Shown: positions 6,646-14,905, counted from the first letter of the stretch. The stretch: DNA of 19,017 nt from a bacterium (GCA_030428585.1 JAUIDL010000007.1:1-19017), one strand, 5' to 3'. Notes: generated by a model not told the origin, from the letters alone. Made by a program: numbers and translations.

Positions 6646-6987
6646 ATGCTATTTTCATTTATGCACATTTTGCATCCTCATCATCCACTTTCGAAACACG
6701 TCAAAAAACCGACAAATAAGACCGTAAAAAGGCTGACGGCTTTTGACAGATTAGTCGTGGTTGTATCATTTGTGTACCCACTGAGTGCTATTCCGCAAGC
6801 AATCGACGTATTAGCAGGCAATGTTGAAGGCGTTTCTTTTTGGTCGTGGTTCGGCTTTTTGTTCTGCGCCAGCGTGTTGTTGATTTATGGGATTCGTCGA
6901 AACGTGTTTCCGATGATTATCTCGAATTCAATCTGGGTCATTATGGACGCACTTGTTATCGCAGGTCTCTTAATCTATAGCTTATAA
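6646..6987 (+). CDS. PQ-loop (SemiSWEET-like) small membrane protein
   Basis: A 113-aa protein with a basic, His/Lys-rich N-terminal tail of about 33 residues and then one triple-helix bundle: helix 1 about 35-55, ending in the PQ motif (Pro50-Gln51) in SAIPQAIDVL; then GNVEGVSFWSWFG, the polar segment and helix 2 (65-83); and helix 3 about 88-110 with an SNSIW segment. This is the layout of bacterial SemiSWEETs, which dimerise to form a sugar-conducting pore, and of other MtN3/PQ-loop proteins. The substrate is not predictable from sequence. A TTG at 6640 could extend it by two residues, but ATG 6646 sits at the predicted transcription start and is preferred. It ends in TAA 7 bases before the convergent terminator hairpin. 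Confidence 0.85.
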   Translation: MLFSFMHILHPHHPLSKHVKKPTNKTVKRLTAFDRLVVVVSFVYPLSAIPQAIDVLAGNVEGVSFWSWFGFLFCASVLLIYGIRRNVFPMIISNSIWVIMDALVIAGLLIYSL

Positions 6988-7025
6988 AAAAGAGTGAGCC
7001 CCGCCCGAAAGAGCGGGGAGCTCAC
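6986..7025 (-). terminator. Terminator of the minus-strand 7360 gene, shared convergently
   Basis: GTGAG-CCCCGC (6994-7004) pairs with GCGGGG-ag-CTCAC (7013-7025). Read on the minus strand, the hairpin is followed by CTCTTTTTT (the A tract at 6986-6991). It ends the minus-strand gene. On the plus strand it lacks a T run, so it would stop PQ-loop transcripts only weakly. Confidence 0.85.
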
Positions 7026-7042
7026 ATGGGCGGGGCGGGGTG

Positions 7043-7360
7043 TCAGTACGACTTGTTCGCGACTTGGTCCATCTCGGGAATCCGGTTGGGGCCACCTGCG
7101 ATCAAGATGACCGCATGCGGTCCCTGCGTCACTTTGTAGCGGCGACGTGCGCCGAAGATTGCTCCCACACCTGCATCGATGCGGGTGATGGTGATCGGCT
7201 TGCTGTCGTCGATCTTGGCGATCTTCTCGATGGGTGCGTGTGCCTCGACGGCAACACTGGGCATAGAGATGCGCAGGAGTCCATGGGTGCCCTGGCTTCC
7301 GATGGCAGTGATGCTGAATGCGGATGCGGGCACTTCGTAGACTGGATGGGTGTGTGACAC
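7043..7360 (-). CDS. Orphan protein of unknown function, 105 aa
   Basis: I do not recognise this protein. Strand choice is firm because the minus strand has a promoter (7428-7399), a Shine-Dalgarno (AAAGAGGA, complement of 7367-7374) six bases before GTG 7360, and a terminator just past the stop, while the mirror frame on the plus strand has none of these. The sequence alternates hydrophobic and polar residues (FSITAIG, LLRISM, VAVEAH, ITITRID, HAVILIAGG), which suggests a small beta-rich domain. It has no Cys, no signal peptide and no membrane helix. A TTG at 7366 is an alternative start but overlaps the Shine-Dalgarno. It is transcribed divergently from rpoB, with the two promoters only about 30 bp apart. 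Codon use (CTCGGC/ATC/GTG style) is GC-richer than rpoB. Confidence 0.78.
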   Translation of the reverse strand: MSHTHPVYEVPASAFSITAIGSQGTHGLLRISMPSVAVEAHAPIEKIAKIDDSKPITITRIDAGVGAIFGARRRYKVTQGPHAVILIAGGPNRIPEMDQVANKSY

Positions 7361-7398
7361 GATCAATCCTCTTTCTGTAGGGAGCGAGGTTAATTTAT

Positions 7399-7428
7399 AG
7401 AATATACGATATTATGGGTATTTGTCAA
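7399..7428 (-). promoter_or_regulatory. Promoter of the minus-strand 7360 gene
   Basis: On the minus strand: consensus TTGACA (7428-7423), an 18-bp spacer and TATTCT (7404-7399). Predicted start is about 7392, giving a 32-nt leader with a Shine-Dalgarno. Confidence 0.7.
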
Positions 7429-7455
7429 TATCAAGTATTTGTAAGCAAAAACCTC

Positions 7456-7484
7456 TTGATTATTTCTTAATTTATGCGCATAAT
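7456..7484 (+). promoter_or_regulatory. Promoter of the rpoBC operon
   Basis: TTGATT (7456-7461), a 17-bp spacer and CATAAT (7479-7484). Predicted start is about 7491. It is back to back with the promoter of the minus-strand gene. Confidence 0.7.
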
Positions 7485-7490
7485 GGTGAC

Positions 7491-7645
7491 TAAGAAGTAG
7501 TGTGGCCGTGGTTTCTTATGTCCTTCGCACAGTGTGGCAACTAGTGCGTGGACAATCGCGGTAAGGGAATCTTCGGCGCCAAAGACCCTTTCTCTGATCT
7601 AGACAGAGATAAATAACAATCTAACCGCGAGGACATAGTAGCCAT
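7491..7645 (+). promoter_or_regulatory. Structured 5' leader of rpoB, with element shared with the rpsL leader
   Basis: The leader is about 155 nt. Visible pairings: an upstream hairpin GTCC-ttc-GCAC / GTGC-gt-GGAC (7521-7553 region); then CGCGGT (7557-7562) with ACCGCG (7624-7629), enclosing AAGGG/CCCTT (7563-7567 / 7586-7590) and TCTCTG/CAGAGA (7591-7596 / 7604-7609), a three-way-junction-like fold. The closing strand abuts the probable Shine-Dalgarno GAGGA (7629-7633, 12 nt before the ATG). CGCGG can instead pair with CCGTG at 7506-7510, so two exclusive states are possible. The block GGTAAGGGA, CAAAGAC, CTTTC (7560-7592) recurs in order in the rpsL leader. An 8-codon frame (ATG 7518 to TAG 7544) is also present. 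Regulatory function is inferred. Confidence 0.55.
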
Positions 7646-10600
7646 ATGGCAACGAATAAACGTGCGAACACGAAGCGTGTTTTCTTTACTAAAGATGACA
7701 CCGCTCTCCCAATACCAAACCTAATTGACCACCAAAAAACCAGCTGGCGTGATTTCGTCGAAACCGGACTCGGCGAGATTTTTGCTGAGTTGAACCCAAT
7801 TGACGACTATACTGGTCAGAAATTGGCCCTGCGTTTTGGCAAGTACGAATTTCACGAACCAAAGAACAGCGAAATGGACGCCAAGGAAAACAACTTGACC
7901 TTTGACGCGCCACTGCATGCCATGGTTGAGCTGACCAACAAGGTCACCGGTGAAGTCAAGGAGCAGGAAATCTATTTGGGTGACTACCCATGGATGACTG
8001 ACCGCGGAACCTTTATTATCAACGGTACTGAACGTGTCGTTGTGTCACAGCTGATCCGTTCTGCCGGTGTATTCTTTACCGCCGATCGTGCGGCCACCCG
8101 TAACTATTACGGTGCCAAGTTGATTCCAGGTCGTGGTGCATGGCTCGAATTCGAGACCGCCAGCAACGGTGTTATCTACGTCAAGATTGACCGCCGCCGT
8201 AAACTGCCAGTGACGACGTTGTTCCGCGCCCTTGGGTACAACAAAACCTCTGAAATTAAAGATTTGTTTACTGAGATTGATACCGACGAAGTCAAATACA
8301 TCGAAGCCACACTCGATAAAGACCCAGCTCGCGGTACCAACGAAGCCTTGATCGAAGTCTACCGCCGTTTGCGCCCAGGTGACCTCGCCACTGTCGACAA
8401 CGCCAAGCAAATGATTGAACGCATGTTCTTTGACTTCAAACGTTTCGACTATAGCCGAGTCGGACGGTATAAATTGAATCAACGCCTGAGCCTTGAAGTT
8501 GCGAATACTACTGAAAACCGTGTGTTCCAAGTTAGCGACCTGATTGCGATTGTCCGTGAAATCATCCGCCTGAACAACACTCAAGAAGACGCCGACGACA
8601 TCGACGCGCTGTCGAACCGCCGCGTCAAATTGGTTGGTGAGCTGGTCGCCCGTCAATTCCGCGTTGGTATGCTGCGTATGCAACGAAATGCCATGGACCG
8701 TATGTCTATGTCTGACATCGAGAACGTTTCGCCAAACCAACTGATTAACGCTCGTCCAGTGGTCGCTGCCGTTCGCGAATTCTTTGCGAGTTCACAGCTG
8801 TCACAACTGATGGATGATACTAACCCGCTAGCTGAACTGGCGCACAAACGTCGCCTTAGCTCGATGGGTCCTGGTGGACTTAGCCGTGAACGTGCTGGCT
8901 TCGACGTCCGTGACGCCCACCCAACTCACTACGGTCGTCTGTGTGCCGTGGAAACGCCAGAAGGTGCCAACATTGGATTGGTATTGAACTTGGCTGCCTA
9001 TGCTCGAGTAAACGAGTATGGTTTTATTGAAACTCCATACCTAAAGGTAAAAGATGGTAAAGTCACCGACGAGGTTGTCTATCTGGACGCTTCTCAAGAA
9101 GCAGTCGAAGTGATTGCTGACGCGAACGCGCCACTCAACGACAACGGATCATTCCGTGACGAGCGTGTCTCTGCCCGTAATGGACTGTTGCCAGAACAAG
9201 TTGACGCCGGTGAAGTAACTTACATGGACGCTGCACACAAGCAGATTCTTGGTTCAACCGCCGCACTGGTCCCATTTGTTGAAAAGAACCGTGTTGACCG
9301 TTCATTGATGGCCTCAAGCATGCAGAAGCAAGCTGTGCCACTACTAAAGACCCAAGCGCCAACCGTTGGTACTGGTATTGAAGGCGTGATTGCCCAGAAC
9401 ACCAGTCAACTGGTCGTTGCTGAAGGTGCTGGTGAAGTTGTCCGTGCCGATGGTAACGAAGTTCACGTTAAATACAGTGACGGCGTCAAGATTTACGAGC
9501 CAATGCACTTCGTGAAATCAAACGATGACCGTTCAATCAACCAAAAGGTGATTGTCGAACGTGGTCAAAAGGTCAAGAAGGGCGACATTCTGATTGAAGG
9601 TGCCTCTGTTGCTGATGGTGAAATTGCCCTCGGTAAAGACCTCTTGGTCGCCTTTATGCCATGGTCTGGCTACAACATGGACGACGCGATCGTTCTGAGC
9701 CAACGCCTTGTCCAAGATGATACTCTGACCAGCATCAACATCAAGGACTACACCGTTGAAGTTCGCGAAACCAAACTGGGTCCAGAAATTGTCACCCGTG
9801 ACATTCCAAATGTCTCAGAAGAATCACTGCGTCACCTCGACGAGAGCGGTATTGTCCAGCTCGGTTCTGAAGTTAAGGCCGGCGATGTCTTAGTCGGTAA
9901 GATTACGCCTAAGGGTGAGCAAGAGCTGAGTTCTGAAGAACGACTGCTTCGCGCTATCTTTGGTGAAAAAGCTAAGGACGTTCGTGACACCTCACAACGC
10001 ATGAACAACGCCGCTGGCGGTAAAGTTGTCGGGGTGAAGATCTTTAGCCGTGAAAATGGTCACGAGTTGAAGGCCGGTGTCCTGATGCAGATTCAAATCT
10101 TCGTCGCTCAATTCCGTAAGATTTCTGTCGGTGACAAGCTGGCGGGTCGTCACGGTAACAAGGGTGTCGTCGCTCGTATTCTGCCTGTCGAAGACATGCC
10201 GTTTATGGAAGACGGAACACCAGTTGACGTGATCTTGAACCCACTGGGCGTCCCAAGCCGTATGAACATTGGTCAGTTGTTTGAAACTCACCTTGGTATG
10301 GCTGCGCGAGCCCTGGGCTACCGCGTTGCAACTCCTCCGTTCAACGGAATTTCTGATGAAACAATCTCAGACGAGCTCGAAAAAGCTGGCTTTGCCCGCG
10401 ATGGAAAGAGCCAATTGTTTGACGGCCGTAACGGTGAACCATTTGAAGAGCGCACCACAGTTGGTGTGATGCACATGCTGAAGCTGCACCACATGGTCAG
10501 CGACAAGATCCACGCTCGTTCAACTGGTCCGTACACTATGGTGACGCAACAGCCACTGGGTGGTAAGGCGCAAAACGGTGGACAGCGCTTTGGTGAGATG

Positions 10601-11002
10601 GAGGTGTGGGCACTGGAAGCTTACGGTGCTGCCGCAACCCTTCAGGAAATGTTGACCATCAAGTCTGACGACGTCTACGGACGTGCGAAAGCCTACGAAT
10701 CGATTATCAAGAACGAACCGATTGTTGGTCCAAAACTACCTGAATCATTCAACGTCCTCGTAAAGGAACTCCAAGGCCTTGGCCTACGTGTCGACCTGCT
10801 GGACGAATCTGAAGACGCAGTGGTTGACGCCGAGCAAGTGATCGGAAATGTCATCAACGGCCAGCCAGTCTCTGCCCAAGCGGTTGAAGATGGTGAAGAA
10901 GTTGAAACAGTACTGGATGAAGCCGATGAACTTGGTGACATCGAAGACGGTGTCAGTATCCAGGACATTGATGAAATAGAAGAAATTAAGGAGGAGGCGT
11001 AA
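7646..11002 (+). CDS. rpoB: DNA-directed RNA polymerase subunit beta
   Basis: At 1118 aa this is a short beta subunit, without the large lineage inserts of E. coli (1342 aa). Landmarks are the rifampicin-region block SSQLSQLMDDTNPL (382-395) continuing to HKRRLSSMGPGGLSRERAGF; DAHPTHYGRLCAVETPEG; the catalytic-centre segment MPWSGYNMDDAI; GRHGNKGVVA; and the C-terminal anchor MEVWALEAYGAAATLQEMLTIKSDD. The last 60 or so residues are very acidic. The start at ATG 7646 follows a weak, distant Shine-Dalgarno (GAGGA) inside a structured leader. The stop is one base before the rpoC start, so translation is probably coupled. Proline is almost always CCA, and Asp/Asn/Phe favour C-ending codons, a sign of high expression. 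Confidence 0.98.
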   Translation: MATNKRANTKRVFFTKDDTALPIPNLIDHQKTSWRDFVETGLGEIFAELNPIDDYTGQKLALRFGKYEFHEPKNSEMDAKENNLTFDAPLHAMVELTNKVTGEVKEQEIYLGDYPWMTDRGTFIINGTERVVVSQLIRSAGVFFTADRAATRNYYGAKLIPGRGAWLEFETASNGVIYVKIDRRRKLPVTTLFRALGYNKTSEIKDLFTEIDTDEVKYIEATLDKDPARGTNEALIEVYRRLRPGDLATVDNAKQMIERMFFDFKRFDYSRVGRYKLNQRLSLEVANTTENRVFQVSDLIAIVREIIRLNNTQEDADDIDALSNRRVKLVGELVARQFRVGMLRMQRNAMDRMSMSDIENVSPNQLINARPVVAAVREFFASSQLSQLMDDTNPLAELAHKRRLSSMGPGGLSRERAGFDVRDAHPTHYGRLCAVETPEGANIGLVLNLAAYARVNEYGFIETPYLKVKDGKVTDEVVYLDASQEAVEVIADANAPLNDNGSFRDERVSARNGLLPEQVDAGEVTYMDAAHKQILGSTAALVPFVEKNRVDRSLMASSMQKQAVPLLKTQAPTVGTGIEGVIAQNTSQLVVAEGAGEVVRADGNEVHVKYSDGVKIYEPMHFVKSNDDRSINQKVIVERGQKVKKGDILIEGASVADGEIALGKDLLVAFMPWSGYNMDDAIVLSQRLVQDDTLTSINIKDYTVEVRETKLGPEIVTRDIPNVSEESLRHLDESGIVQLGSEVKAGDVLVGKITPKGEQELSSEERLLRAIFGEKAKDVRDTSQRMNNAAGGKVVGVKIFSRENGHELKAGVLMQIQIFVAQFRKISVGDKLAGRHGNKGVVARILPVEDMPFMEDGTPVDVILNPLGVPSRMNIGQLFETHLGMAARALGYRVATPPFNGISDETISDELEKAGFARDGKSQLFDGRNGEPFEERTTVGVMHMLKLHHMVSDKIHARSTGPYTMVTQQPLGGKAQNGGQRFGEMEVWALEAYGAAATLQEMLTIKSDDVYGRAKAYESIIKNEPIVGPKLPESFNVLVKELQGLGLRVDLLDESEDAVVDAEQVIGNVINGQPVSAQAVEDGEEVETVLDEADELGDIEDGVSIQDIDEIEEIKEEA

Positions 11003-11003
11003 T

Positions 11004-14000
11004 ATGTCACGAGTAGTCACAAACGCAAACAATGGTATCGCTGACTTTGACGCCATTCGTCTGAGCGTCGCCAGCGCCGACGATATCCTAAAATGGAGCT
11101 ACGGCGAAGTTACCAAACCGGAAACCATCAACTATCGAACCCAAAAACCAGAGCGTGACGGTCTGTTCTGTGAACGAATTTTCGGTCCAGTCAAAGACAT
11201 CAACCCGCACGACTCGAAACTAAAAGGTGTTCGTTCTCGTGAAGCAGCGGTCGACAAAAACGGTGACCTAGTCACCAAGTCAATCGTTCGTCGTGAACGC
11301 ATGGGCCACATCCAACTCGCAAGCCCTGTGGCACACATCTGGTTTATGCGTGGTACCCCAAGCGCAATGTCATTGCTCCTTGGCATCACCGTCCGTAACC
11401 TCGAACGTATCGCGTACTTTGCGACCTACGTTATCTTGAGTGCTGACGAAGAAGCTCGCGACAAGTTCCTTGCTGATCTGGAAGCCGAGACCGAGGCTGG
11501 TCGTGTTGCAATCAAAATGCGCTACGAAAAAGAAGCTGAGGCTGAAGGTGCCGATGTTAAGGCGTTGGCCGAAGCTCAGACTCGAGAAATCGAAGAGCTC
11601 GAAGAGAACTACACTACCAAGAAGACGCAACTGGAAAGCCTTGCGAAGCGTGCGCTGCTGAGCGAAGTCGACTACCGAAACTTGCCAGAAGAGTACCAAG
11701 ACTTGATCGAAGTCGGCATGGGTGGTCTTGCCCTTAAGGCACTGCTGGATGACATCGACCTCGACAGTTTGATTGCTGAACTAACCGAAGAAGCTGAAGC
11801 TGCCAAGGGTCAACGTGAAAAGAAGATCCTGAAGCGACTGAAGGTCCTCGAGGGTATGCAGGCAGCAGGTATTCAGCCAGCTGCTCTGACGATGACTGTT
11901 CTACCAGTGATTCCTCCAGACCTTCGTCCAATGGTGCAATTGACCGGTGGTCGATTTGCAACCTCTGACCTAAACGACTTGTACCGTCGTGTCATTAACC
12001 GTAACAACCGTCTCAAAAAGCTGATCGAATTGAACGCGCCGGAAGTTATCCGTCGTAACGAAATGCGTATGCTGCAAGAAGCAGTTGACGCGTTGATCGA
12101 CAACTCAGCAGCTCGTGGTGGCCGCGCGGTCAACGCAACTGGTGGTCGTCGTCGCCTGAAATCAATTAGTGACATGCTAAAGGGTAAGCAGGGACGATTC
12201 CGTCAGAACTTGCTGGGTAAGCGTGTGGACTACTCGGGACGTTCAGTTATCGTCGTTGGTCCTAAACTCAAGATTGACGAATGTGGTCTGCCAAAGCAGA
12301 TGGCACTCGAACTCTTTAAGCCGTTTGTGATCAACTGGTTGATTACTGGTGAATACGCTCACAACATCCGTTCAGCGACTCGTTTGATCGAAGCTGGTGA
12401 AGCGGTTGTCTGGGACGCCCTTGATGCCGTGATTGAAGGTAAGTACGTGCTGTTGAACCGTGCACCATCACTGCACCGTCTGTCTATCCAGGCCTTCAAA
12501 CCTCGTTTGGTCGAAGGAAAAGCCATCCAACTGCATCCATTGGTGGCAAACGGATTTAACGCCGACTACGACGGTGACCAGATGGCGGTCCACCTTCCAC
12601 TGAGTCGCCAAGCGCAACAAGAAGCTCGTGAGCTGATGAGTGCAACGGCTAACTTGTTGAAACCAGCTGATGGTGCGCCGGTACTTTCGATTGCGCAGGA
12701 TGTCGTGCTGGGTAACTACTACTTGACCTACGACAAGCCAAGCGCACAAACTGAAGACGTCAAAGCCTACAGTTCTGTCTATGAAGCAGAAATGGCCTAC
12801 GAAAACGGCCACATCCAACTACAGACACCAATTCGTGTCTGGGCAAAGGGTGAGGCTCGTAACACTACTCTCGGCCGTGTCTTCTTTAACGAAATTCTGC
12901 CAGAAGACTATCCATTTGATAACAACGTTCAGACCAAGAAGCAACTAAAGAAGGTTCTTAACACCATCTTCTTACAATACGGCGCAGAAGTTACCGCCCA
13001 AACGGCTGACCGCATGAAGGGTCTTGCCTTCCGCTTTGCAACGATCGCCGCGGTATCGACCGGTAAGGATGACTACGTTATCTTTGAACAAACCGACGAG
13101 TTCATCGCTGAAGGTGATGCCAAGTCTGCCCTGATTAGCGAACAGTACAACCAAGGGTTGATTACCGACGAAGAACGCTATAACTTGACCGTCTCAAACT
13201 GGCGTGGTGTGACGCGTAAGCTCGAAAACTTCATGAAGGAAGAGCTGAAAGAAATGGACACCAGCGTCTCTGTTATGGTTAACTCTGGTGCTCGTGGTGA
13301 CATCTCAAACGTGATGCTTGCCAGCGCCATGATTGGTATCATGGTCGACGCAACCAACCGTGAGATTGAGCTGCCGATTCGCTCGAGTTACAAGAAGGGT
13401 CTGTCGAGCCTTGAGCAGTTCGTGGCCACTCGGGGTTCACGTAAGGGGCTGATTGACACCGCCCTCAAGACCGCCGACTCTGGTTACTTGACTCGTCGTC
13501 TGGTTGACGTGTCTCAGGACGTGTTTACACTGGAAGACAATGACGGTGAAGATGATGGATTTACTATCTACCGCAACGAAACCGAACTAACAATGATCGA
13601 CTTTGGTAACCGTCTGTATGGACGTTACGCCGCTGAAGATATCGCTGGACACGTTAACGCTGGTGAATTAATCACCCGTGCAATTGCGAATGCGATTGAA
13701 GACGACAAGGATATTACCGAAGCCAAGATTCTGTCCGTCCTTTCAACCAAAAACCTTCGTGGTGTGCCTCGTAAGAGCTACGGTATCGACATGTCAACGA
13801 ACCAATTGGTTGCCAACTCTCAGCCTGTCGGTGTGATCGCCGCACAGTCTGTCGGTGAACCGGGAACCCAGCTGACGCTGCGTACCTTCCACCAAGGTGG
13901 TGTCCAGGAAAGTGACATTACCCAGGGTCTGCCTCGTGTTGAAGAGTTGTTTGAAGCCCGTACACCAAAGGGACAAGCGTACATTACTGAAGTATCTGGT

Positions 14001-14852
14001 GTGGTTGAGCAATGGGAAGATGGCAAGAAATACGTTGTCCAAGTAACCCCAGAAGCTGGCCACGTTGAAAAAATCGCCCTCGAAGGTCGTGACATCAACG
14101 TCAAGGCTGGTGCTGAGGTGAAAGCTGGTGATGTACTCGCAACTGGTGAGAGCGAATCTCGCCCAATCGTTGCGCCATTTGACGGCGTCGTCGAATTTAC
14201 CGACGAACACATCGTCTTGGCAGCGAACGCGAGTTCACCAGTTCGTTACGAAATTCCTGGCAACATGCAACTGTTGGTCAAGAGTGGTGACATTGTCGCT
14301 GCTGGTGACCGCCTGACGTCTGGTTCATTGAACCTGCACGACTTGATGCGCCTCAAGGGTATCGAATCCACACAACGCTACATCATCAACGAAGTGCTCC
14401 GTATTTACGCAGCCCAAGGTCAAGACGTTGCTGACAAGCATCTCGAGATCATCGTTCGTCAGATGTTTAGCCGCGTGCAAATCGAAGACCCAGGTGACAG
14501 CTCATTTGTGACGGGTGACATCGTATCAAAGGCTGCTGTTGTTGAAGCCAACGACGAACTAACTGCCGCTGGTAAAGAACAAGTGACCTACACCCAGCTC
14601 CTCCTCGGTATCACCAAGGTCTCGATCTGGTCAGACAGCTTCCTGTCAGCCGCATCGTTCCAAGACACGACTCGTGTTCTGATCAACGCTGCTGTCAGTG
14701 GCCGCGTCGACCGTTTGCACGGACTGAAAGAAAACGTCATCATTGGACGGAAGATCCCAGTCGGTACCGGTGTCGACAGTGCAACTGCCCTCGACACGCT
14801 GGACGAAGATACTGCCAAAGAAATCGAAGAAGACCTCGAATTCGCCGCGTAG
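11004..14852 (+). CDS. rpoC: DNA-directed RNA polymerase subunit beta'
   Basis: The 1282-aa beta' subunit carries the active-site Asp triad and the clamp. It starts one base after the rpoB stop, with a strong Shine-Dalgarno (AAGGAGGAGG, 10988-10997). Landmarks: ERDGLFCERIFGP (50-62); RRERMGHIQLASPVAHIW (96-113); a coiled, Glu/Lys-rich segment (about 145-215); the switch-2 region LLGKRVDYSGRSVIVVGP (403-420); the catalytic motif NADYDGD (519-525), which reads NADFDGD in nearly all polymerases; NSGARGD (760-766); LIDTALKTADSGYLTRRLVDV; and the trigger-loop segment GEPGTQLTLRTFHQGGV. The cysteines of both usual zinc sites are absent: none between Cys56 and the RRERMGH motif, and none in the NDGEDDG and VPRKSYG regions. 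I see only two Cys in the whole protein. The F-loop after NSGARG is also divergent. A terminator follows. Confidence 0.98.
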   Translation: MSRVVTNANNGIADFDAIRLSVASADDILKWSYGEVTKPETINYRTQKPERDGLFCERIFGPVKDINPHDSKLKGVRSREAAVDKNGDLVTKSIVRRERMGHIQLASPVAHIWFMRGTPSAMSLLLGITVRNLERIAYFATYVILSADEEARDKFLADLEAETEAGRVAIKMRYEKEAEAEGADVKALAEAQTREIEELEENYTTKKTQLESLAKRALLSEVDYRNLPEEYQDLIEVGMGGLALKALLDDIDLDSLIAELTEEAEAAKGQREKKILKRLKVLEGMQAAGIQPAALTMTVLPVIPPDLRPMVQLTGGRFATSDLNDLYRRVINRNNRLKKLIELNAPEVIRRNEMRMLQEAVDALIDNSAARGGRAVNATGGRRRLKSISDMLKGKQGRFRQNLLGKRVDYSGRSVIVVGPKLKIDECGLPKQMALELFKPFVINWLITGEYAHNIRSATRLIEAGEAVVWDALDAVIEGKYVLLNRAPSLHRLSIQAFKPRLVEGKAIQLHPLVANGFNADYDGDQMAVHLPLSRQAQQEARELMSATANLLKPADGAPVLSIAQDVVLGNYYLTYDKPSAQTEDVKAYSSVYEAEMAYENGHIQLQTPIRVWAKGEARNTTLGRVFFNEILPEDYPFDNNVQTKKQLKKVLNTIFLQYGAEVTAQTADRMKGLAFRFATIAAVSTGKDDYVIFEQTDEFIAEGDAKSALISEQYNQGLITDEERYNLTVSNWRGVTRKLENFMKEELKEMDTSVSVMVNSGARGDISNVMLASAMIGIMVDATNREIELPIRSSYKKGLSSLEQFVATRGSRKGLIDTALKTADSGYLTRRLVDVSQDVFTLEDNDGEDDGFTIYRNETELTMIDFGNRLYGRYAAEDIAGHVNAGELITRAIANAIEDDKDITEAKILSVLSTKNLRGVPRKSYGIDMSTNQLVANSQPVGVIAAQSVGEPGTQLTLRTFHQGGVQESDITQGLPRVEELFEARTPKGQAYITEVSGVVEQWEDGKKYVVQVTPEAGHVEKIALEGRDINVKAGAEVKAGDVLATGESESRPIVAPFDGVVEFTDEHIVLAANASSPVRYEIPGNMQLLVKSGDIVAAGDRLTSGSLNLHDLMRLKGIESTQRYIINEVLRIYAAQGQDVADKHLEIIVRQMFSRVQIEDPGDSSFVTGDIVSKAAVVEANDELTAAGKEQVTYTQLLLGITKVSIWSDSFLSAASFQDTTRVLINAAVSGRVDRLHGLKENVIIGRKIPVGTGVDSATALDTLDEDTAKEIEEDLEFAA

Positions 14853-14870
14853 TCATCTGACTGTCTTACA

Positions 14871-14899
14871 AAAGGCTCCCTCATCGTAGGGAGCTTTTT
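14871..14899 (+). terminator. Terminator of the rpoBC operon
   Basis: AAAGGCTCCCT (14871-14881) pairs with AGGGAGCTTTT (14888-14898) around the loop CATCGT, with one G-T wobble, and ends in a T run. Confidence 0.92.
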
Positions 14900-14905
14900 G
14901 GTTGA

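Noticed and set aside
7040..7357. Plus-strand frame of 105 aa opposite the 7043-7360 gene
   Set aside because: No Shine-Dalgarno, promoter or terminator on that strand, and it lies just past the convergent terminator; the minus strand has all three signals.
8045..8740. 231-aa antisense frame inside rpoB
   Set aside because: It comes from the strong codon bias of rpoB on the opposite strand; no promoter or Shine-Dalgarno, and rpoB is certain here.
8789..8860. Rifampicin-resistance pattern in RpoB
   Set aside because: The equivalents of D516, H526, R529 and S531 are kept; only F514 to Leu and N518 to Thr differ, which is not enough to predict resistance.
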